A stretch of 38,107 nucleotides of DNA from a virus, in the IMG/VR virus record IMGVR_UViG_3300032286_000246, positions 1 to 38,107 of that record; one strand, 5' to 3'. This document shows, in pieces, positions 7,380-13,438 of the stretch (positions are counted from its first letter, which is position 1; each line of letters opens with the position of its first letter). The notes beneath the pieces were generated by a model. That model saw nothing but the letters and a program-made list of their open reading frames with translations, did not search any database and was not told the origin of the DNA. The position numbers were made by a program, and so were the translations under genes.

Positions 7380-9370
7380 TGAAGTATAACAAAAATGAAA
7401 TTATTGGTCGAATGCGTGACAGGATAACTATCCAAAATGTCACACGTTCAAAATCAGACACAGGTTATGCCTCCGAGTCATGGGCAGATTTATCTACCGT
7501 TTGGGCGAATGCAGAAAGCAAGTTACCTCCATCCAATGAAACGGTAATTAATGGAAAGAATACTGCTAAAAATATAAGTGACTTTACTATAAGATATACG
7601 ACAGGCATAGATCAAGAAAGTCGTATTATTTGGAATGATAAACTATACCAAGTTCGAAATATAAAGGTAAGTCACGATAGAAGATTTATAAGTTTTCAAG
7701 GAGAGTTTTACGACTCCTACATACTTACCGGTGTTTCCGTTGCTGCCATCCTTTCAGCGAATGCCAATGTATCATCCAATATCAAAGTGATACACAATGT
7801 ACTTGCTGCTATGAATGCGATAGCAACGACAAACGCTGAAATAGTTGTGAGCCAACAAGGCTTAGTTGAAGCTGCGGCTTCCTTATCCGCATCTGGCAAT
7901 ATTTCTGCCAATGCTACAAAAGTGATACCAATAAATAGCAATGTTACGGCAAATGGCACTTTAGCTGCTGCGGTGACAAAAGCTATAAATATAGATAGTA
8001 CACTAAACGCAAATACTACTTTATCGGCAAATGCTTTAGTAAGTAAAACTTTATCAAGCACATTAAATGCAAATGCTACTACATCGGCTGCGGTTGATGT
8101 TGTAACGCAAGGCTCTGTTAGTGTGGATGCTGCATTAAATGCATTAGCTACAGTTGCGGCTGAAATTAAGCGGACAGTTACAATGCAAAGTAGTTCAACA
8201 ACAAGCGCAACGACAGAATTAAACGCTACATTAACTAAAGTTATAGAGGCAAGTGCTACAGCTACGGCTAATACACAAAGTACGGCACAGTTAACCATAC
8301 CAATTAACGCAGCTGCAAATGCTACGGCTAACACATCGGCAAATGCTACATTATCATATACAGTAAATGCCGAGTTAAATGCTACGGCACAGACAAATGT
8401 TGAGGCAGGTATTGGTGTTACGTTTGTTTCTTCATTAATTGCTTCGGGTTCTGTAACAAATGCAAGTGTAGCAAGAACGGCAACATTGGCGGCAAGTGTT
8501 ACGGGAGCGGCAACGGTGACGGGTGCGACGTTGGATGTAAATAAACCTTTATTACTTGATTTATATCCAAATGCAGCAGCGGCATACTCTTTGCGTAAAT
8601 TGCGCACGGCATATACAGGAAATGCAATAAGGGTAAGAAGGTCTTCAGATAATACTGAACAAGATATTGGATTTGATTCTAATAATAATTTAAACCAAAG
8701 TGCATTAACTACTTTTGTTGGCGCTAATAATGGTTTTGTGGTTACATGGTATGACCAAAGCGGGAATAGCAAAAATGCAACTCAATCAACAGCTGCTAAT
8801 CAACCTCAAATAGTAAGTAGTGGTGTGGTCATTTTAACAAATACAAAACCATCTTTAAAATTTATAGATTTAGGTGACCATTTACAAATAGCATCAAATT
8901 TTGCTACTTTTAATAATACAACTATTTTTAATGTTTGTGACCCATTAAATTATACAGGCATATCTGCAAATGCTCGTTTTTATAATCTATATGATGGTTC
9001 TAAACACATACAGTATTTAAATGATTTTGCAACATCAAGATTACATTTTAGAAATTCATTATGGCAAACAAGTTTAATTGCTACTCAATTCACTACACAA
9101 AATTCCCCTACAAATCAATTTTTAAGTAGTATATTGGCTTTGTCTTCAAGTAATGATTTATATTTAAATAATTCACTACAATCTAAAACATCACTTGATA
9201 ATATAGTTGGTGATGGAGGTACTGTAAGCGTTATAGGTCAGAGAGGTGATATTGTTTCGACTACTAACTTTATAGGAGATTTTCAAGAATTAATAGTTTA
9301 CCAAACTGACCAAGGTACAAATAGAACTGCTATTAATAATAACATAAATACTTATTATGCAATTTATTAA
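7379..9370 (+). CDS. head-closure adaptor fused to repeat stalk and LamG/arabinofuranosidase-B-like domain
   Basis: A 663-residue three-part protein. Residues 1-115 match head-closure proteins (SPP1 gp16 type): GRMRDRITIQNVTRS, SESWADLSTVWANAES, DFTIRYTTGID and YQVRNIKVSHDRRFISF. These normally end at about 110 residues. Residues about 116-390 are a low-complexity stalk made almost only of Ala, Asn, Thr, Ser and Val in repeated units like LNANATLSA. Residues about 391-663 form a jelly-roll-type module with SLRKLRTAYTGNAIRVRR, GFVVTWYDQSGNSKNATQ and KPSLKFIDLGDHL, a pattern I associate with LamG or the catalytic region of fungal arabinofuranosidase B. The order suggests a neck-anchored fibre that may bind glycans. 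Activity is not shown. Confidence 0.8.
   Translation: MKYNKNEIIGRMRDRITIQNVTRSKSDTGYASESWADLSTVWANAESKLPPSNETVINGKNTAKNISDFTIRYTTGIDQESRIIWNDKLYQVRNIKVSHDRRFISFQGEFYDSYILTGVSVAAILSANANVSSNIKVIHNVLAAMNAIATTNAEIVVSQQGLVEAAASLSASGNISANATKVIPINSNVTANGTLAAAVTKAINIDSTLNANTTLSANALVSKTLSSTLNANATTSAAVDVVTQGSVSVDAALNALATVAAEIKRTVTMQSSSTTSATTELNATLTKVIEASATATANTQSTAQLTIPINAAANATANTSANATLSYTVNAELNATAQTNVEAGIGVTFVSSLIASGSVTNASVARTATLAASVTGAATVTGATLDVNKPLLLDLYPNAAAAYSLRKLRTAYTGNAIRVRRSSDNTEQDIGFDSNNNLNQSALTTFVGANNGFVVTWYDQSGNSKNATQSTAANQPQIVSSGVVILTNTKPSLKFIDLGDHLQIASNFATFNNTTIFNVCDPLNYTGISANARFYNLYDGSKHIQYLNDFATSRLHFRNSLWQTSLIATQFTTQNSPTNQFLSSILALSSSNDLYLNNSLQSKTSLDNIVGDGGTVSVIGQRGDIVSTTNFIGDFQELIVYQTDQGTNRTAINNNINTYYAIY
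7720..8550 (+). repeat. degenerate coding repeat (Ala/Asn/Thr stalk)
   Basis: About 830 bases inside the head-closure fusion gene. Variants of the peptides NANATLSA, ATANTSANA and LNATAQTN recur, often after a short non-repetitive segment such as KVIPINSNV or KAINIDSTL. Units are roughly 20-30 residues and imperfect, so the repetition is at protein and codon level (many GCAAATGCTAC-like strings) rather than exact DNA copies. Alternating small polar and hydrophobic residues suggest beta-structure in a fibrous shaft. It also explains the long false frame on the opposite strand. Confidence 0.75.
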
Positions 9371-9623
9371 AGGCTATAAATACACAAGTGAAAATCAAGC
9401 TATTGAAGCAAAGTTGCAATGCAATGAATACTATGGCATACCTAATAATATAAATGATGTAACAAGAAACTGGGTTGATTATCGGTTTGCAAATTTAAAT
9501 AATCCGCAATTTTGGTACATTGTTTACGATGATACCTTGCTCCCTGTTTTAGGTGAGCCTATTAATTTTGAAATTATAGTGCCAGAAATAAACTTATTAC
9601 CATTATTAAAACCAATGGAATGA
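9357..9623 (+). CDS. hypothetical small protein downstream of the neck-fibre gene
   Basis: An 88-residue protein overlapping the end of the preceding fusion gene by 14 bases. It starts FIKGYKYTSENQAIEAKLQC and has FWYIVYDDTLLPVLGEPINF near residues 58-77. In my judgement this resembles small proteins encoded next to fibre genes in Bacteroidetes phages, for which I know no proven role. The tight overlap suggests a partner of the fibre, for example a chaperone or cap. No signal peptide or membrane segment is visible. Confidence 0.65.
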   Translation: MQFIKGYKYTSENQAIEAKLQCNEYYGIPNNINDVTRNWVDYRFANLNNPQFWYIVYDDTLLPVLGEPINFEIIVPEINLLPLLKPME

Positions 9624-9659
9624 GGAAACAGGCAAATAAGAAGAAATAAACCTAACACG

Positions 9660-10634
9660 ATGAAAATAGCCATTTTTACAAACATTAACTCTCCAGCTAC
9701 CGACTTTTATCGGACCGTTGGCTGCTATGCCTACATGGGCCATGATATAAGATACCTTGCCATTGAATCGGCTAAGTGGTATGATTTAATGGATGTTGAT
9801 GTGGTAGTGGTTAAATCTCCTAATGGCATGGCATACTTTGAGATGCTAAAAGAGTGCAAGAGGATGGGTAAGAAAATCATCATTGACCATGACGATAATC
9901 TGCACGAAACAACACGCACTAATCCGGCACACATTGGACTAAGTCATGAGGCAATGCGAAAAACGGTGGAGGATTGTTTCGGCTTTGCTGACCATATTAT
10001 TTATTCTACCGATGCCTTGCAAAAATACTATATGCCATATCACGAAGGCATTGCAAGCACAGTTATAAATAATGGATGGAATCCAATCATTCAGCCATTC
10101 ATGCCAGTACCTAAAATAGAAGATAAGATAAGATTTATATGGCGCGGTTCTATGCATCACTTGGATGACATTGGCAGTATAGCAAGTTATATTAATGAGT
10201 TAGCGGAAGATGAGAGCTTTGATGTTGCCATGCTTGGCATACAAGATTTTATAATGGCTCATCTATTTCCAAAGGTAAAAACAAAGGAATGGAATAGCTC
10301 ACTTTTTGGCTACTTTGAAACATTAAACAATAGCCAATGTCATTACGGATTATTTCCGTTACTCAAAAACGATTTCAACTTTGCAAAGAGTAATATATTT
10401 GCCATTGAAATGTTAGTAGCTGGAGGAGTTACCATTGCACCAAAGGGCATACCAGAGTACAACATTCCAGGTGTGATAAAGTATGATGACTTTGGCGATG
10501 TCATACAAGCGGTGAAAAACAAGGACTTTGACAGAGAGGCGATAGTGAAGGAGGGAAGGGAGTATTTAAACGATGTGCTTAGAGTGGATAAAACAAACAA
10601 AAAGAGAGAACTAATTTTAAATAATTTAAACTAA
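9660..10634 (+). CDS. glycosyltransferase-like protein (GT-B fold), copy 1
   Basis: A 324-residue cytoplasmic protein likely to transfer a sugar from a nucleotide sugar. It reads as a GT-B family 1/4-like enzyme: IAIFTNINSPATDFYRTVG at the N-terminus, FADHIIYSTDALQKYY and VINNGWNP mid-protein, IRFIWRGSMHHLDDI opening the second Rossmann domain, and NFAKSNIFAIEMLVAGG with EYNIPGV where the donor-binding region is expected. It is clearly paralogous to the protein at 36609-37595 (same start, WRGxxxH, EWNS, KSNIFAIE, NIPGV, EGRxYLN). It stands among structural genes just after the neck fibre, so glycosylation of a virion protein is a reasonable hypothesis. Confidence 0.8.
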   Translation: MKIAIFTNINSPATDFYRTVGCYAYMGHDIRYLAIESAKWYDLMDVDVVVVKSPNGMAYFEMLKECKRMGKKIIIDHDDNLHETTRTNPAHIGLSHEAMRKTVEDCFGFADHIIYSTDALQKYYMPYHEGIASTVINNGWNPIIQPFMPVPKIEDKIRFIWRGSMHHLDDIGSIASYINELAEDESFDVAMLGIQDFIMAHLFPKVKTKEWNSSLFGYFETLNNSQCHYGLFPLLKNDFNFAKSNIFAIEMLVAGGVTIAPKGIPEYNIPGVIKYDDFGDVIQAVKNKDFDREAIVKEGREYLNDVLRVDKTNKKRELILNNLN

Positions 10635-10640
10635 TAAACT

Positions 10641-11057
10641 ATGAGTGCTTTTTCAAATTATTTGGAAGACCAAATAACAGGATGGATTGCAGGAACAACT
10701 TTTGCAGCTGCTCCTACTGCTACTTTTGTACAGTTATACAACGGTGATCCGACAGACACAGGGTCAGGTGGTACTCCTATTGTAATTGCAACTGCGGCAA
10801 GAACATCTATTGCCAGTGGCGCAGGGTCATGGACAAGAGGAACTGGAAATGCTGGTACTATTACAAATGCATCTGCTATTACTATTACAACCAGTGCAAC
10901 GGCTACGGCATCTGCTACTTACGTTACAGTTTGGGACGCAAGTGCATCTGGTAATTTACTTTTTTATGGTCAATTAACTCCAACGGCTGGCAAAGTGATT
11001 GCAGTAGGTGATGAAGTGAAATTTAATATATCTTCATTAACTTTAACTGTTGCCTAA
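10641..11057 (+). CDS. virion/tail-fibre-like beta-structured protein
   Basis: A 138-residue protein of the type often annotated as a phage tail fibre or decoration protein: it starts with a short helix (SAFSNYLEDQITGWIAG), then FVQLYNGDPTDTGSGGTPI, a Ser/Thr/Ala-rich beta region, YVTVWDASASGNLLFYGQLT and a closing VGDEVKFNISSLTLTVA. This order of helix, LYNGDPTD, VWDA-GNLL and GDxxxF is familiar from small virion proteins in many siphoviruses. Its exact place in the particle is unknown; the site between head-closure and tail-completion genes favours neck or capsid decoration. A strong hairpin follows at 11060-11089. Confidence 0.7.
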   Translation: MSAFSNYLEDQITGWIAGTTFAAAPTATFVQLYNGDPTDTGSGGTPIVIATAARTSIASGAGSWTRGTGNAGTITNASAITITTSATATASATYVTVWDASASGNLLFYGQLTPTAGKVIAVGDEVKFNISSLTLTVA

Positions 11058-11059
11058 AT

Positions 11060-11100
11060 ATTAGGAGAATACTTAGGTGTTCTCCTAATTAATATTTTAT
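11060..11100 (+). terminator. hairpin/terminator inside the morphogenesis operon
   Basis: Perfect 10-bp stem ATTAGGAGAA (11060-11069) / TTCTCCTAAT (11080-11089), 10-base loop, then TAATATTTTATT. It lies between the decoration-type gene and the tail-completion gene. The form fits an intrinsic terminator of moderate strength or an mRNA-stabilising hairpin that gives excess of the upstream product. Confidence 0.6.
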
Positions 11101-11101
11101 T

Positions 11102-11686
11102 ATGACTTACATTACACAGAGCCAAATATCAAGACTAAGGAAATCAAGCGGAACAGGTGCTAAGAGGAGAGGCTTGTTTGCTAATGGTTTGGCTGAATGC
11201 GTGCTTGAATTAGATGATATCTTATCAAAGATAACAGTTGATAAAAGAATGGATGTTATCAATGCCGCAATGCCTGCTGCAATAAATTTATATAAGTCGC
11301 TTATTCCTGTGTCTAAAAAAGAACACAAGATAAGTACGTTTGCTAAAGGTGTAGGTAAGTCTGATGGTAATAGTAAGTATAGGTATATAGTTAAACCTGG
11401 TAATTTACAAAGGTCTGTAAAAGGTTTAAGCCAATTACTAAAAAAATACAAGTGGAACAATGGAGCAATAGGGCCTCATTACATTCCACAGCCAATAGGT
11501 TCTACTTTAAATAGTGAACAAAAATACGATGGCTTTTACGCTCACATGGTTTACGGCTCTGCCAAAGCATGGAGGCAAAAGATAGTCTTAAAAGCAAAAA
11601 CTATGTCTGCATCTGTTGTTTATCCAAAGATGATAGCAGAGGCAAAGGAAGTAGTTAAGATGTACCCTAAAAAGTTTTGGGAATGA
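11102..11686 (+). CDS. tail completion / head-tail joining protein (HK97 gp10-like)
   Basis: Predicted connector protein between head and tail. The 194-residue sequence has the arrangement of HK97 gp10-like proteins: an N-terminal helical part (VLELDDILSKITVDKRMDVI), a central AAINLYKSLIPVSKKEHKIS, a loop with RYIVKPGNLQRSVKG and a C-terminal GFYAHMVYGSAKAWRQK before a long helix. The conserved idea is a pseudo-Ala-rich helix, then a G-rich loop with the substrate-like KPGNL motif. The gene lies where this protein is expected, just before the tail terminator. Its stop overlaps the next ATG (ATGA at 11683). Confidence 0.75.
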   Translation: MTYITQSQISRLRKSSGTGAKRRGLFANGLAECVLELDDILSKITVDKRMDVINAAMPAAINLYKSLIPVSKKEHKISTFAKGVGKSDGNSKYRYIVKPGNLQRSVKGLSQLLKKYKWNNGAIGPHYIPQPIGSTLNSEQKYDGFYAHMVYGSAKAWRQKIVLKAKTMSASVVYPKMIAEAKEVVKMYPKKFWE

Positions 11687-12072
11687 TAGGAAAGGTAATA
11701 TACGGAAGGTTAAGCGCAGAGCCAACAGTCATAGCAATTGTAGGGCAAAAGATTTATCCAGACTTAACTCCGCAAGATGTGCAATATCCCTTCTGTGTTT
11801 ACACTATTGTAAATTCTACTCCCGTTGATTACAAGGATGGACAAAGTAACTTGGAGGAAGTGCAATTTCAAGTTGATTGCTACACTCAAAGTTATGATAG
11901 TACGCAAGAGCTTGCAAATAATATAAGAAATAGCCTTGATAGGTTTACGGGCACAGTTAACGGTATAAGTGTACAAACGATTAAATATATGTCAAGTGAT
12001 TCACAAGTGTACAATCCTACGCTAAATGTATATTGGATGTCAGTTGATTTTATGGCAAGAATGAAACGATAA
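11683..12072 (+). CDS. tail terminator protein (DUF3168 type)
   Basis: Caps the tail tube and sets the end of tail assembly. The DUF3168 pattern is clear: VIYGRLSAEPTVIAIVGQKI, then YPDLTPQDVQYPFCVYTIVN, a beta region EVQFQVDCYTQSYD, and NNIRNSLDRFTG. I chose ATG at 11683 (129 residues, four-base overlap with the preceding gene) instead of the TTG at 11677, because the ATGA overlap is typical in this operon. The gene sits between tail completion and tail tube genes, the normal order. Confidence 0.85.
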   Translation: MIGKVIYGRLSAEPTVIAIVGQKIYPDLTPQDVQYPFCVYTIVNSTPVDYKDGQSNLEEVQFQVDCYTQSYDSTQELANNIRNSLDRFTGTVNGISVQTIKYMSSDSQVYNPTLNVYWMSVDFMARMKR

Positions 12073-12074
12073 AT

Positions 12075-12344
12075 ATGAAACTAAGATTAATAAAAACTTG
12101 GAATGGCAAGCCAGTAGGCGCAACAGGAGTTTTCCTTTCCGACTTTGGCAAGCAACTTGTTGCCGATGGCATTGCAGAGCATCTTGATGATGATTTTGTA
12201 GTTGAGCAGATGCCAGAAAAACAAGTTCAAGAGACACCTCAACCAATTTATATTCCTGTGCCTATGCCTATGCAATACTTTGAGGACGAAAATGATTTAG
12301 AAAAGATTGATGTTAATATAGATTTGTCAAAAGTTAAAAAATAA
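12075..12344 (+). CDS. hypothetical small tail-region protein
   Basis: An 89-residue acidic protein. The first half is a small beta-like module (KLRLIKTWNGKPVGATGVFL) reminiscent of short KOW/SH3-like barrels, followed by a Pro/Gln-rich linker (MPEKQVQETPQPIYIPVPMP) and an acidic end. Such short proteins commonly lie between tail terminator and tail tube genes in phages of this type. Function is unknown. The start is two bases after the previous stop. Confidence 0.6.
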   Translation: MKLRLIKTWNGKPVGATGVFLSDFGKQLVADGIAEHLDDDFVVEQMPEKQVQETPQPIYIPVPMPMQYFEDENDLEKIDVNIDLSKVKK

Positions 12345-12348
12345 TAAA

Positions 12349-12774
12349 ATGCCAACTACAGGAATTATTAATGGTACGTTGATGCGCTTGTATAAAGATT
12401 CAACTGCAATCGGTTATGCCACATCGTGCCAAATGAACATCTCGGCTGCAATGCGTGAAATCTTAACAAAAGATAGCGCAAGCGGAGGATGGAGAGAAGT
12501 AAAGAAAGGTCAGTTATCTGGCACACTTTCCACAGAGGCATTATATGCCGGTCCTGGTGATTCATCTACCAATTACTTGTTTGATGATCTCTTTACCGAT
12601 TTAATTAGTGGTACTGCACTGACTATTAAATTTACTACAGATGTCAGCGGAGATAATGTGTTTACAATGCAAGCCATTTGTACATCATTAGACCTTAATG
12701 CAGCGGTAGAAGAAAATACAAGCTATTCAGCTTCTTTTGAAGTTACTGGTGCTATTGTTAAGACAACAAAATAA
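12349..12774 (+). CDS. major tail tube protein
   Basis: Probable subunit of the tail tube, 141 residues. It has the pattern of the TP901-1/phi13 type major tail proteins: GTLMRLYKDSTAIGYATSCQ at the start, REILTKDSASGGWREVKKGQ (residues about 38-57), then LSTEALYAGPGD and NAAVEENTSYSASFEVTGAI at the end. The position before the frameshifted chaperone pair and the tape measure gene is the canonical location of the tube gene. It is likely to be highly expressed, but no dedicated promoter was found. Confidence 0.88.
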   Translation: MPTTGIINGTLMRLYKDSTAIGYATSCQMNISAAMREILTKDSASGGWREVKKGQLSGTLSTEALYAGPGDSSTNYLFDDLFTDLISGTALTIKFTTDVSGDNVFTMQAICTSLDLNAAVEENTSYSASFEVTGAIVKTTK

Positions 12775-12792
12775 TTTTAAAAATTACCTAAA

Positions 12793-13122
12793 ATGAAAAC
12801 AATAAAAATAGCTAATGCGGACATACCAGTTAAATTTGGTATGTTCGTTTTAGGTACATTTTTAAGGGAGAGGAACCTTAAATTAAGTGACCTCTCCCTC
12901 CTTGGCGAAGACCTCCTATTTGCTCTTGAACTTGCCTTTGCAGGTGTACAGGCAGGTTACAAGGCAAAGGGAGAGAAGTGCCCATATACCTTAGAAAAGT
13001 TTTGCGATTTAGTTGACTTGGACAAGGGAGGCATAAACAGGATAACGGAGCTGATAACAAATGAGATTTCAGTGCCAGAAGATGAAGGAAGAAAAAACGA
13101 GATAGCGGAGGAGGTGAGTTAA
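12793..13122 (+). CDS. tail assembly chaperone, short form (gpG-like)
   Basis: A 109-residue, mostly helical protein that would hold the tape measure during tail assembly, like lambda gpG. It begins KTIKIANADIPVKFGMFVLG and ends in a charged tail DEGRKNEIAEEVS. Near its 3' end it contains a canonical slippery heptamer A AAA AAC (13092-13098) in the right frame, so a fraction of ribosomes should shift by -1 and make the long form described at 13098-13436. Position between tube and tape measure supports the assignment. Confidence 0.85.
   Translation: MKTIKIANADIPVKFGMFVLGTFLRERNLKLSDLSLLGEDLLFALELAFAGVQAGYKAKGEKCPYTLEKFCDLVDLDKGGINRITELITNEISVPEDEGRKNEIAEEVS
13092..13098 (+). other. -1 programmed ribosomal frameshift site A AAA AAC
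   Basis: The heptamer reads A-AAA-AAC in the zero frame (codons AGA, AAA, AAC). After slipping one base back, the two tRNAs re-pair as AAA, AAA, and reading continues with CGA at 13098. The zero-frame stop is 22 bases downstream (13120-13122). A purine-rich tract GAAGGAAG just upstream could act as a stimulatory site. Confidence 0.88.
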
Positions 13123-13436
13123 CACTTGACTACATTGAAAGATTTTGTTTTGGAGTCCTTAGATTCCATCCTTCGCAATACTATGAAATGACATTGAGAG
13201 AGGTTGTTATAGCCATGCAAGGTTATAATAACCAATTTGAAATAGAGCAGCAATTTGAGTGGGAACGTGCCAGGTGGCAAACAACACTTTTATTAAATGT
13301 TCATACGGCAAAAGGCAAATCAATTAAACCAAAAGATTTGATTGAGTTTCCTTGGGAGAATGATAATCCAAAACCAACTAAAAGAAGTTTATCAGAATTT
13401 GATAAGTCAATTTTTGACAAATGGGATAAAGAGTAA
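13098..13436 (+). CDS. tail assembly chaperone, frameshift extension (gpT-like part of gpGT)
   Basis: Codons entered by -1 frameshift from the gene at 12793; together they give a chaperone of about 214 residues. The frame is open from 13086 to 13436 and the part after the slip reads RDSGGGELTLDYIERF, then FGVLRFHPSQYYEMTLREVV, the pattern usual for the second domain of tail chaperones (FGVLxxxPxxFYxMTxRE). The first ATG of this frame is at 13188, inside the conserved motif, so independent initiation there would truncate the domain and is unlikely. The tape measure gene starts three bases after the stop. Confidence 0.85.
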   Translation, partial: RDSGGGELTLDYIERFCFGVLRFHPSQYYEMTLREVVIAMQGYNNQFEIEQQFEWERARWQTTLLLNVHTAKGKSIKPKDLIEFPWENDNPKPTKRSLSEFDKSIFDKWDKE

Positions 13437-13438
13437 TA

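Noticed and set aside
7717-8772. 351-codon open frame on the minus strand
   Set aside because: It lies wholly opposite the repetitive stalk of the head-closure fusion; its Ala/Val-rich product reflects the repeat codons and it has no own start signals.
7379-9370. Diversity-generating retroelement acting on the fibre-like C-terminus
   Set aside because: No reverse transcriptase, template repeat or variable repeat was found anywhere in the window.
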